Shown: piece after piece, positions 1 through 5,845 of the stretch | Numbering within the stretch: the stretch's first letter is position 1 | Layout of the letters: every line of letters begins with the position of its first letter | Assembly (NCBI GenBank): GCA_044376575.1 | Contig: JBILKR010000043.1 | Coordinates: forward strand, 1 to 9,668 | From: BA4 sp044376575 | GTDB taxonomy: Bacteria; Bacteroidota; Bacteroidia; CAIKAF01 | Reading direction: 5' to 3' | Length of the DNA: 9,668 bases | Notes under the pieces: model-generated | Seen by the model: the letters and a program-made list of their open reading frames with translations, nothing else | Databases searched by the model: none | What the model was told of the DNA's origin: nothing | Translations under genes and position numbers: made by a program

Positions 1-174
1 GCTTTCAATACCGGCAATACGTTTTTCAAATTTATTGTTTGATTCCCCTTTTTCCTGACAAACCTCTTCATCAATCACGGTTACATAATTTGTACACGTA
101 TAACAACGCCGTTGTTTACATGAAAACAAGAAAGCAATTGCAACAACAATTAGAATATTTAATAAGATTCTCAT
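1..174 (-). CDS. Small Cys-rich lipoprotein, N-terminal fragment (C-terminus beyond left edge)
   Basis: An ATG on the minus strand at 174-172 opens a frame that is unbroken to the window edge and gives 58 residues. Residues 1-18 form a classic signal peptide: a short basic start (MRI), a hydrophobic core rich in L/I/V, then LFSC with the lipid-anchored cysteine at residue 19. The mature part begins KQRR and carries CYTC (Cys24, Cys27) and another cysteine at 39. Small lipoproteins with CYTC just after the anchor are common hypothetical proteins in Bacteroidota, as I recall them; their function is unknown. The cysteines could form a disulfide or bind metal (inference). The protein is expected in the outer or inner membrane facing the periplasm. 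No convincing promoter was found in the 200 bp upstream. The stop codon is outside the window, so full length is unknown. Confidence 0.8.
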   Translation of the reverse strand, partial: MRILLNILIVVAIAFLFSCKQRRCYTCTNYVTVIDEEVCQEKGESNNKFEKRIAGIES

Positions 175-334
175 TTCAAAAATTAATGTCTTCCTCAAAC
201 AGTAACCACTGGTTTTGATCTGGCCCTGTTTTTTGTTATACTAAAATACAATTTTTTCAATTCGACTTTTATTCTTTGGGAGATCGATTGTATTTGAGAA
301 AAGTTTCCGCAAAATTGTCTCAAAAAAAGGGGGC

Positions 335-371
335 ATGTAGCTTAAAATGAGTACTCATCAGTTCGCTACAT
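335..371. repeat. Nested inverted repeat: 7-bp arms enclosing a 12-bp perfect palindrome
   Basis: ATGTAGC at 335-341 is the exact reverse complement of GCTACAT at 365-371. Between them lies the perfect palindrome ATGAGTACTCAT at 347-358. Read on the minus strand, the outer stem is followed after six bases (GCCCCC) by seven T residues (328-322), so it could act as a second terminator-like structure downstream of the tRNA. It could equally be a cruciform or a binding site for a dimeric protein. No gene overlaps it. The sequence does not show which role applies. Confidence 0.5.
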
Positions 372-380
372 TTCAAAACT

Positions 381-427
381 AAAAAAGCCCTAAACCTCAG
401 TATTAACAAGAGATTTAAGACTTTTTT
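381..427 (-). terminator. Hairpin terminator downstream of the tRNA
   Basis: On the minus strand, an 18-base arm starting AAAAAAGTC (427-410) pairs with an 18-base arm ending GGGCTTTTTT (398-381) across an 11-base loop (409-399). All 18 positions pair if G·U wobbles are allowed. In RNA from the plus strand two of those wobbles become C-A mismatches, so the structure favours the minus-strand transcript, the direction of the tRNA. The stem ends in six T residues and starts only seven bases after the tRNA 3' end. This is the expected place for a factor-independent terminator. Confidence 0.7.
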
Positions 428-433
428 TTGATG

Positions 434-507
434 TGGGCCCAGCTGGGCTTGAACCAGCGACCCCCTGATTATGAGTCAGGTGCTCTAACCAGCTGAGCTA
501 TGGGCCC
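434..507 (-). tRNA. tRNA with CAT anticodon (tRNA-Ile2 candidate, or elongator tRNA-Met)
   Basis: The 74-nt minus-strand gene folds into a full cloverleaf. The acceptor stem is GGGCCCA/TGGGCCC, the D stem GCTC/GAGC, the anticodon stem CCTGA/TCAGG around loop CTCATAA, and the T stem GCTGG/CCAGC around TTCAAGC. The discriminator base is A. The next bases are CA then T, so the 3' CCA is not encoded, as is usual in Bacteroidota. A CAT anticodon can mean initiator Met, elongator Met or the minor Ile tRNA whose wobble C is modified to lysidine by TilS. The ordinary A-type D-arm and fully paired 1-72 position (G-C) argue against an initiator. C4-G69, C5-G68 and C6-G67 in the acceptor stem resemble the pairs reported as TilS determinants in E. 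coli tRNA-Ile2, so I lean to Ile2. Automated annotation may call it Met. Confidence 0.95.
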
Positions 508-521
508 GAAGCATTTGCTTC
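508..521 (-). other. Leader hairpin abutting the tRNA 5' end
   Basis: GAAGCA-TT-TGCTTC is a perfect inverted repeat with 6-bp arms. It lies directly against the first base of the mature tRNA and inside the predicted primary transcript (promoter at 533-562). In RNA it would form a mini-hairpin in the part of the leader removed by RNase P. It could stack on the acceptor stem and affect processing (inference), or it could be chance. Confidence 0.45.
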
Positions 522-532
522 ATTAGAGATTG

Positions 533-562
533 CAAAAGTAATGATTTTAATGATTTTTCAAA
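533..562 (-). promoter_or_regulatory. Bacteroidota-type promoter for the tRNA
   Basis: On the minus strand, TTTG at 562-559 is followed after 18 bases by TACTTTTG at 540-533. This matches the -33 TTTG and -7 TAnnTTTG elements of the Bacteroidota primary sigma factor. The -7 box ends 25 bases before the tRNA 5' end, leaving a leader of about 20 nt. It is the best two-part promoter in the window. Confidence 0.75.
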
Positions 563-596
563 GTGTAGTTGTATCATCCTTTATTTATAACATTAA

Positions 597-956
597 TTAC
601 TTTTTCCTTAACGCTAACAGCCCCGTGATGATATACAATAAAGCCACAATACCAATAATAAGAAACGGAGAAGTGAGTGTCATTGGATTGATCCAGCTGA
701 TACAAAAAATACAAATCATTGCTAATGTTCCACCCCACAATGGTTTCATCCACCCAATTACTAAACCAAATAGTCCCAATCCTATGAAAATGAATTGAAT
801 TTTTTCTTTTTCATTTAACAACTCCCATTGTAATGAATCGTTTGGTAAGTCGCTCAACAAATGAGCAATAAGGAAAAAGATAAACAAAGAAATGATTAAA
901 AGGCTTAAGATTCGGTCAATCCAGTGAATCCCTGTGTCATAAGAAATTTTATTCAT
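597..956 (-). CDS. Small four-helix integral membrane protein, function unknown
   Basis: The protein has 119 residues from ATG at 956-954. A longer frame reaches back to 986, but the internal ATG fits better because it overlaps the upstream gene's stop by only 8 bp (ATGAATAA), a usual coupling arrangement. Four hydrophobic segments are visible at about 16-34, 53-71, 74-90 and 97-116, ending in the basic tail RKK. Between helices 2 and 3 sits GWMKPLWGG (68-76). A short W-x-x-P/E-x-x-GG turn in a four-helix protein of this length recalls small uncharacterised membrane families such as DUF7670. That is a resemblance from memory, not a search. No catalytic residues are evident. It is the second gene of a two-gene unit. 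No terminator separates it from the tRNA, which has its own promoter. Confidence 0.8.
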   Translation of the reverse strand: MNKISYDTGIHWIDRILSLLIISLFIFFLIAHLLSDLPNDSLQWELLNEKEKIQFIFIGLGLFGLVIGWMKPLWGGTLAMICIFCISWINPMTLTSPFLIIGIVALLYIITGLLALRKK

Positions 957-1143
957 TCGTCGAATTAAAAAAATCGAGGATCTCATTCAAATTTTTTTCA
1001 GTATGAGAAAGCGCCGATAAATAAAACCAATCGTTGGGTGTCTCATTGAATTTAAGTCGGTTCTGATTCAACTCATTTCTAAGGTCTTCCAGTTGTTTCC
1101 GAATGATTGCTTCTTTTTCCAGTACTTTTTCCTTGACGCTCAT
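949..1143 (-). CDS. Short helical (coiled-coil-like) cytoplasmic protein, function unknown
   Basis: This 64-residue protein starts at ATG 1143-1141 and ends with TAA at 951-949, overlapping the next gene's start by 8 bp. It has no signal peptide or membrane segment. Residues 5-33 are highly charged (KEKVLEKEA, QLEDLRNELNQ) and should form an amphipathic helix. A turn with NETPNDWFY (33-41) follows, then a second helix at about 42-62. This is a helical hairpin or coiled-coil design. Charged composition and overlap with the membrane gene downstream suggest co-translation and perhaps a partnership (inference). I do not recognise the family. The lack of other convincing coding evidence is offset by the overlap arrangement and by an antisense strand with no better frame. 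Confidence 0.7.
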   Translation of the reverse strand: MSVKEKVLEKEAIIRKQLEDLRNELNQNRLKFNETPNDWFYLSALSHTEKNLNEILDFFNSTNE

Positions 1144-1214
1144 TGCAAGTAATTATACGTAAATATCATCGAATCCATTGAAATTTCAAAATAGCGAGTA
1201 CGTGTATTTTTTTT

Positions 1215-1222
1215 TAACTTTG
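1215..1222 (+). promoter_or_regulatory. Likely -7 box for the small lipoprotein gene
   Basis: TAACTTTG matches TAnnTTTG exactly and lies 13 bases before the ATG at 1236. A T-tract precedes it and an A-rich leader (GAAAAAAATAAAAA) follows. No TTTG is found at the usual -33 distance, so the promoter is incomplete or the spacing is atypical. The predicted 5' leader would be only about 10 nt. Confidence 0.45.
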
Positions 1223-1235
1223 AAAAAAATAAAAA

Positions 1236-1541
1236 ATGAGAAAAGCTATATCTTTTATACTAGTTACGGGTGCAATTGTTCTATTTAATTCATGCACTAT
1301 TGAAGATCCCAAATATAAAGCCGTTAGCATGGTTACGATTTGTGCTAATGGACCGTTCGATGTTAGTAATGACAATTATTATTTAGATTTTGATGACGAT
1401 ACATTTACACCACAACCTAACACCTGGTATAAAACTGAATTTGGTTCACTATGGTTTAAAACAGGAAGTGATGTAACACCAACCAAAGCAGCGGTTCATT
1501 ATTCTGTATTGAGCATTCATTATTCTGACTATTGTCAGTAA
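1236..1541 (+). CDS. Small lipoprotein, function unknown
   Basis: The protein has 101 residues. Residues 1-19 are a signal peptide (MRK, then a hydrophobic core to LFNS), with the lipidated cysteine at 20 followed by TIEDP. The mature part is about 80 residues and has an acidic stretch LDFDDDTF (50-57) and several aromatics (TWYKTEFGSLWF, 63-74) in alternating patterns that suggest beta strands. Only two other cysteines occur, Cys36 and Cys100 (the penultimate residue), so a disulfide tying the start and end of the mature domain is possible. I do not recognise a family. The start is supported by the signal peptide and the -7 box just upstream. The gene converges on yifB with three bases between stops. 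It is probably a periplasm-facing or surface lipoprotein of the outer membrane. Confidence 0.85.
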   Translation: MRKAISFILVTGAIVLFNSCTIEDPKYKAVSMVTICANGPFDVSNDNYYLDFDDDTFTPQPNTWYKTEFGSLWFKTGSDVTPTKAAVHYSVLSIHYSDYCQ

Positions 1542-1544
1542 AAT

Positions 1545-3083
1545 TTATCCTGCCCAAGTTTCCCGGTCTAAACTTCGATACTGAATAGCCTCTGCCAAAT
1601 GATGAGGTTCAATTCGTTCACTGGCATCCAGGTCAGCAATGGTTCTGGATACTTTTAAAATGCGATCATACGCTCTTGCAGATAGTTTGAGCCTTTCCAT
1701 CGCTGATTTGAGCAAGGCTTTTCCTGTTTCATCGGGAACACAACGATCACGCAACATTTTACTGTTCATTTGTGCATTGGCATGTATGCCTTCAGTTCCA
1801 CTAAATCTTTCCCGTTGAATTTCTCGTGCCTGCATAACTCTCTTCCTAATATCAATACTACTTTCTGTGGGTCGCTGACGACTTAGCTCATCAAAAGGAA
1901 CCGGAATTACTTCAACATGCAAATCGATACGGTCGAGTAGGGGACCTGAAATTTTATTGAGATAGCGTTGCACGGTTCCGGGTGCACAAACACATTCTTT
2001 CTCCGGATGGTTATAGTTCCCACACGGACATGGATTCATTGATGCAATCAACATAAAACTCGATGGATATTCAATCGAAAACTTTGCCCTGGAAATGGTT
2101 ACAATACGATCTTCAAGTGGTTGTCGTAGTACTTCTAATACTGAACGTTTAAATTCTGGCAATTCATCAAGAAACAATACCCCATGATGAGCGAGCGAAA
2201 TTTCTCCGGGCTGAGGCTGTACACCTCCACCAACAAGGGCTACATCACTAATGGTGTGGTGTGGACTTCGAAATGGCCGGTTGGAAATGATTCCTTTTTG
2301 TTTGCCTAGTTTTCCTGCTACTGAATGTATTTTGGTAGTTTCCAGTGCTTCCTGTAATGACATGGGAGGAAGGATTGTAGGTATGCGTTTGGCTAACATT
2401 GTTTTTCCTGCGCCCGGTGGTCCAATCAGTATCACATTATGCCCTCCGGCAGCTGCAATTTCCAATGCACGCTTGATGTTCTCTTGACCCTTCACTTCGG
2501 AAAAATCAAACGGAAAGGATTGTTGTTTAATTAAAAATTCTTCTTTCGCATCGAAAATGTGTTGTTTTAATTTTTGCTCCTCATTCAAGAATGCGATGAC
2601 TTCTGAAATATAGTGTACCCCATACACATTGAGTCCTTCTACAATTGCCGCTTCTTCTACATTTTCAGCAGGCAGTATTAATCCTTTCACCCCGTCTTTT
2701 CTGGCTTGCAATGCAATTGGCAACGCTCCTTTAATCGGACGAATCTCTCCATCCAACGCCAGTTCTCCCATCAAAATATAGTCTTCCAGCAGATTGGATT
2801 GTATTTGTTCTGAGGCGGCCAAAATTCCAATGGCAATGGGTAAATCGTAAGCAGAACCCTCTTTTCTGATATCGGCAGGGGCAAGATTGATGGTGATTTT
2901 TTTTCCGGGTATTTTATAGCCGTTATTCTTCAGTGCGGCTTCAACACGCTGCTGACTTTCTTTTACGGCATTGTCAGGCAAGCCCACCATGAAATATTTA
3001 ATTCCAATGGTGATGTTGGTTTCGATAGTAATTTTAATGGCATTGACTCCAAATACCGCAGAGCCATAAGTTTTCACAAGCAT
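1545..3083 (-). CDS. yifB: YifB/ComM-family Mg-chelatase-like AAA+ ATPase
   Basis: The protein has 512 residues, normal for the family. The N-terminal ChlI-like domain (about 20-160, Lon-protease-like fold) begins after the family's typical start MLVKTYGSAV and includes KEGSAYDLPIAIG (74-86). The AAA+ Mg-chelatase domain spans about 190-395, with Walker A GPPGAGKT (221-228), Walker B VLFLDE (302-307) and the arginine-containing GPLLDRIDLHV (380-390). The Mg-chelatase C-terminal domain covers about 404-505. A family-typical cysteine cluster, CPCG (352-355) and CVC (364-366), resembles a small zinc site. In Haemophilus and Vibrio, ComM is a hexameric branch-migration helicase that helps integrate DNA during transformation. 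In this organism the role is inferred. It is not a true magnesium chelatase. The gene stands alone, with a hairpin six bases before its start codon and no clear promoter box. Confidence 0.95.
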   Translation of the reverse strand: MLVKTYGSAVFGVNAIKITIETNITIGIKYFMVGLPDNAVKESQQRVEAALKNNGYKIPGKKITINLAPADIRKEGSAYDLPIAIGILAASEQIQSNLLEDYILMGELALDGEIRPIKGALPIALQARKDGVKGLILPAENVEEAAIVEGLNVYGVHYISEVIAFLNEEQKLKQHIFDAKEEFLIKQQSFPFDFSEVKGQENIKRALEIAAAGGHNVILIGPPGAGKTMLAKRIPTILPPMSLQEALETTKIHSVAGKLGKQKGIISNRPFRSPHHTISDVALVGGGVQPQPGEISLAHHGVLFLDELPEFKRSVLEVLRQPLEDRIVTISRAKFSIEYPSSFMLIASMNPCPCGNYNHPEKECVCAPGTVQRYLNKISGPLLDRIDLHVEVIPVPFDELSRQRPTESSIDIRKRVMQAREIQRERFSGTEGIHANAQMNSKMLRDRCVPDETGKALLKSAMERLKLSARAYDRILKVSRTIADLDASERIEPHHLAEAIQYRSLDRETWAG

Positions 3084-3089
3084 AAATAG

Positions 3090-3119
3090 GGTTGAATATT
3101 TTTATTAAAAATACCAACC
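3090..3119 (-). promoter_or_regulatory. Hairpin between the lipoprotein stop and the yifB start
   Basis: GGTTG (3090-3094) pairs with CAACC (3115-3119), and TATTTTT (3097-3103) with AAAAATA (3107-3113) around a 3-base loop. Only a small asymmetric internal bulge interrupts this 12-bp stem. It ends six bases before the yifB ATG and lies 32 bases after the upstream lipoprotein stop. No T-tract follows on the minus strand, so a simple terminator is not well supported. A 5'-leader element affecting yifB translation, or an mRNA 3'-end stabiliser for the upstream gene, are alternatives. Confidence 0.45.
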
Positions 3120-3151
3120 TCATTTATTAATGTAAATAATAAAGGTGAAAA

Positions 3152-3658
3152 TTAATTAAGCCTAACACATTCAAAAGACCCAGATAAATTTTTAGTCTGG
3201 TTATTAATAGGATTTTCTACAACACCAGAAAAACTACCTTTAACCAAACCATAATTGTAAGAAGAATTTACAACTGAATTCGGGCTGATAGAAGTAATGG
3301 TTACTGTTCCAGAGATACTACTCCAAGGAACATTAGATTGATTCGCTTGAATTGAAAAACCTAATTGATCGGTTGTATAAGTTCCCGGAGTAATGGGTTG
3401 GTTTGCGAAGAAATTAATAATTACACCACTTGCATCACTCGATAAATTCATTTCGGGCAGTCCATTATTTAAACTGCCGTCAGTTTCGTATGATGCATTA
3501 CCATTTACAAAATCATCTGGATAGACGCCAGACCATGAATAAGATTGATTATCATAAACAATTGTCCATGATATAGTTTCGCCACCATTAATATTAAGAC
3601 TAGGTGTACATGAGATGGTAATAATAAAACTTAAAAGGATAAAAAATTTCAATTTCAT
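3152..3658 (-). CDS. Lipoprotein with a beta-rich mature domain, function unknown
   Basis: The protein has 168 residues. The signal peptide MKLKFFILLS plus a hydrophobic stretch ends at ITIS, with the lipid cysteine at 17, then TPSLN. The mature part is rich in Ser, Asn, Thr and Gly with alternating hydrophobics, which predicts beta strands. It contains GTVTITSISP (117-126), VKGSFSG (139-145) and the ending LSGSFECVRLN (158-168). Repeated G-x-F/V-x-G turns near the C-terminus are common in Bacteroidota lipoproteins of about this size that carry a single beta-sandwich or barrel-like domain. I cannot name the family. No enzyme motif is visible. It is probably anchored in the outer membrane. A -7 box lies 23 bases upstream. 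The strong terminator of dnaK separates it from that gene, so it is its own unit or is read together with yifB. Confidence 0.85.
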   Translation of the reverse strand: MKLKFFILLSFIITISCTPSLNINGGETISWTIVYDNQSYSWSGVYPDDFVNGNASYETDGSLNNGLPEMNLSSDASGVIINFFANQPITPGTYTTDQLGFSIQANQSNVPWSSISGTVTITSISPNSVVNSSYNYGLVKGSFSGVVENPINNQTKNLSGSFECVRLN

Positions 3659-3680
3659 AATAGTTGTGTAATAATGAAAC

Positions 3681-3709
3681 CAAAAATAGATATTATTACC
3701 ATATATGGT
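3681..3709 (-). promoter_or_regulatory. -7 box plus a 12-bp palindrome upstream of the lipoprotein gene
   Basis: TATTTTTG (minus strand, 3688-3681) is an exact TAnnTTTG match. Where the -33 element would be expected there is no TTTG. Instead the perfect palindrome ACCATATATGGT (3698-3709) occupies the spacer and the -33 flank. A palindrome in this position could be an operator for a dimeric regulator (inference), in which case this promoter may need activation. Confidence 0.45.
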
Positions 3710-3712
3710 TAT

Positions 3713-3754
3713 AAAAAGGAAAGAGGAAGTGATTTCACTTCCTCTTTCCTTTTT
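3713..3754 (-). terminator. Strong terminator downstream of dnaK
   Basis: A perfect 20-bp inverted repeat (3713-3732 and 3735-3754) with a 2-base centre carries an A-tract on one side and a T-tract on the other. Its purine-rich arm reads GGAAAGAGGAAGTGA. On the minus strand it begins 15 bases after the dnaK stop codon and ends in five T residues. With flanking T and A runs it could also stop transcription from the opposite direction. It is the most stable stem in the window. Confidence 0.88.
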
Positions 3755-3768
3755 TTCTTAACCCTATT

Positions 3769-5661
3769 TTATTTTACTTCTTCATATTCAACGTCGGTAG
3801 CATCACCATTATTGTTGGGAGCTCCCTGATCTGCTGATGCGCCTCCTGCACTGCCATCACCTGCATTTTTATACATGTCTGATGTTGCTGCCTGGAATAC
3901 ATTGTTCAACTTCTCTGTTGCGGCATCGATGGCATCAAGATTCTGCGACTGATGTGCAGTTTTAAGTTCTGCTAAAGCTGATTCAATTTCTGTTTTTTTA
4001 TCGGCAGGAATCTTATCGCCAAACTCTTTCATTTGCTTTTCAGTCTGGAAAATCAAATTGTCAGCCATGTTCAGCTTTTCAATCGTTTCTTTTTGTTTTT
4101 TATCGGCATCGGCATTGGCTTCAGCTTCGTTTTTCATTTTTTCAATTTCTTCTTTGCTTAAACCGCTGGAAGCTTCAATACGTATTTTCTGCTCTTTGCC
4201 GGTAGCCTTATCTTTTGCTGTAACACTTAATATTCCGTTGGCATCAATATCAAATGCTACTTCAATTTGAGGAACACCTCTTGGAGCGGAAGGAATGCCA
4301 TCCAGGTGGAATCGTCCAATCGTTCTGTTGTCTCTGGCCATTGAACGCTCTCCCTGTAATACGTGAATTTCAACGGAGGTCTGATTGTCAGACGCTGTAG
4401 AGAAAACTTCTGCTTTTTTTGTAGGGATAGTAGTGTTCGAATCAATCAATTTGGTGAATACCCCGCCCATGGTTTCAATACCCAATGCTAAAGGAGTTAC
4501 ATCCAACAACAATACATCTTTTACATCACCCGCTAATACTCCGCCCTGAATCGCAGCACCAACAGCTACCACTTCGTCAGGATTTACACCTTTGGATGGA
4601 GATTTACCAAAGAATTTTTCTACTGCTTCCTGAATCGCAGGAATACGGGTTGAACCACCCACTAATATCACTTCATCAATATCTGAAGCAGATAAACCGG
4701 CTTTTTTTAACGCAGATTTACAAGGATCAATCGTGCGGTTGATTAAGCTTTCTGCCAGTTGCTCAAATTTTGAACGAGATAATTTCTTTAATAAGTGCTT
4801 AGGACCAGCCGCTCCGATAGTAATGTATGGCAGATTAATTTCTGTTTCTATAGAGCTGGACAATTCAATCTTCGCTTTCTCAGCTGCTTCTTTTAAACGC
4901 TGAAGTGCAATCGGATCTTTACGTAAATCCATGCCTTCTTCTTTATTGAACTCATCAGCCATCCAGTCAATAATTACCTGATCAAAATCATCTCCTCCCA
5001 AGTGTGTATCACCATCGGTAGATTTTACTTCAAATACACCATCACCCAATTCAAGAATAGACACGTCATGTGTTCCTCCACCACAGTCGAATACAACAAT
5101 CTTCACATCATTGGCTTTTTTATCCAATCCATAAGCCAATGCAGCTGCTGTAGGTTCGTTGATAATACGCTTAACTGTTAAACCGGCAATCTCACCAGCT
5201 TCTTTAGTTGCCTGACGCTGAGCATCATTAAAATATGCAGGAACTGTAATAACTGCTTCTTTTACTTCATGTCCCAAATAATCTTCAGCTGTTTGTTTCA
5301 TTTTCTGTAACACCATTGCAGAAATTTCCTGAGGTGTGTACATGCGGTCATCAATTTTTACACGTGGTGTATCATTATCACCTTTCACCACCGAATATGG
5401 AACACGTGAAATTTCTGTAGCCACTTCACTGTGTTTATTTCCCATAAAACGCTTAATAGAATAGATCGTTTTTGTAGGGTTAGTAATCGCCTGACGCTTT
5501 GCAGGATCACCAACTTTACGCTCTCCGTTTTCAAGGAAAGCTACAATGGAAGGTGTAGTTCTTTTACCTTCACTGTTCGGGATTACCATAGGTTGATTCC
5601 CTTCCATAACTGCCACACAAGAGTTGGTAGTTCCTAAGTCGATACCAATTATTTTTGCCAT
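3769..5661 (-). CDS. dnaK: Chaperone DnaK (Hsp70)
   Basis: The protein has 630 residues, typical for DnaK. An upstream in-frame ATG at 5676 would add MNFNI, but the family start MAKIIGIDLGTTNS sets the start at 5661. The nucleotide-binding domain has phosphate-1 GIDLGTTNS (6-14), catalytic Lys70, NEPTAAALAYGLD (168-180), phosphate-2 FDCGGGTHD (191-199) and adenosine motif VILVGGSTRIP (331-341). The linker DVLLLDVTPL (382-391) leads to the substrate-binding beta domain (about 392-500), an alpha-helical lid, a Gly/Ala/Asn-rich tail and the ending VEYEEVK. It folds nascent and stress-damaged proteins with DnaJ and GrpE, and neither gene is adjacent. In phosphate-2, Cys193 and His198 replace the Leu and Phe of E. 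coli DnaK. No CIRCE element or TAnnTTTG box is seen upstream, but two other inverted repeats are present. A strong terminator follows. Confidence 0.98.
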   Translation of the reverse strand: MAKIIGIDLGTTNSCVAVMEGNQPMVIPNSEGKRTTPSIVAFLENGERKVGDPAKRQAITNPTKTIYSIKRFMGNKHSEVATEISRVPYSVVKGDNDTPRVKIDDRMYTPQEISAMVLQKMKQTAEDYLGHEVKEAVITVPAYFNDAQRQATKEAGEIAGLTVKRIINEPTAAALAYGLDKKANDVKIVVFDCGGGTHDVSILELGDGVFEVKSTDGDTHLGGDDFDQVIIDWMADEFNKEEGMDLRKDPIALQRLKEAAEKAKIELSSSIETEINLPYITIGAAGPKHLLKKLSRSKFEQLAESLINRTIDPCKSALKKAGLSASDIDEVILVGGSTRIPAIQEAVEKFFGKSPSKGVNPDEVVAVGAAIQGGVLAGDVKDVLLLDVTPLALGIETMGGVFTKLIDSNTTIPTKKAEVFSTASDNQTSVEIHVLQGERSMARDNRTIGRFHLDGIPSAPRGVPQIEVAFDIDANGILSVTAKDKATGKEQKIRIEASSGLSKEEIEKMKNEAEANADADKKQKETIEKLNMADNLIFQTEKQMKEFGDKIPADKKTEIESALAELKTAHQSQNLDAIDAATEKLNNVFQAATSDMYKNAGDGSAGGASADQGAPNNNGDATDVEYEEVK

Positions 5662-5728
5662 AATATTAAAATTCAAAATTTCTTATACCTGTTTAGCAAT
5701 TCAAGTGCCATCATCAAAATTGGAGAAA

Positions 5729-5772
5729 ATGACCTTTAAATTGTCATGAATCATTACTATTTTGGTATAGTA
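5729..5772. promoter_or_regulatory. Two inverted repeats in the dnaK/methyltransferase divergent region
   Basis: ATGAC-N9-GTCAT (5729-5747) and TACTAT-N6-ATAGTA (5755-5772) lie 7 bases apart in the 222-bp region between the divergent starts. They sit 68 to 111 bases upstream of dnaK and about 110 bases upstream of the methyltransferase. The arms are short (5 and 6 bp), so either could be chance in AT-rich DNA. Their position is right for an operator controlling dnaK, the methyltransferase or both. The 9-base spacer is reminiscent of CIRCE, but the arms do not match it. Confidence 0.3.
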
Positions 5773-5845
5773 TTGGCAGAAATAGGTGACAAATTTTCAG
5801 TAACATTACATATAAGATAATACTTCTTGAATTACTTAAAGGTGT

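Noticed and set aside
541..798. Open frame of 85 codons on the plus strand
   Set aside because: It lies largely antisense to the membrane-protein gene and across the tRNA promoter, and its product has no recognisable feature. The minus-strand frame has clear transmembrane structure and coupling to its neighbour.
957..986. Longer start for the membrane protein (MRSSIFLIRR extension)
   Set aside because: It would deepen the overlap with the upstream gene to 38 bp. The ATG at 956 gives an ordinary 8-bp overlap.
2251..2487. Plus-strand open frame inside yifB
   Set aside because: It is antisense to the Walker A region of yifB, and its composition follows from the constrained codons of that gene.
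4058..5637. Several open frames within dnaK on the plus strand (4058-4270, 4485-4742, 5431-5637) and one in another minus frame (4257-4445)
   Set aside because: All overlap conserved DnaK domains in other frames and have no signal, motif or upstream elements of their own.
5662..5676. Upstream ATG giving DnaK an MNFNI extension
   Set aside because: DnaK proteins start at MAKIIGIDLGTT or close variants. The extension is not a family feature.
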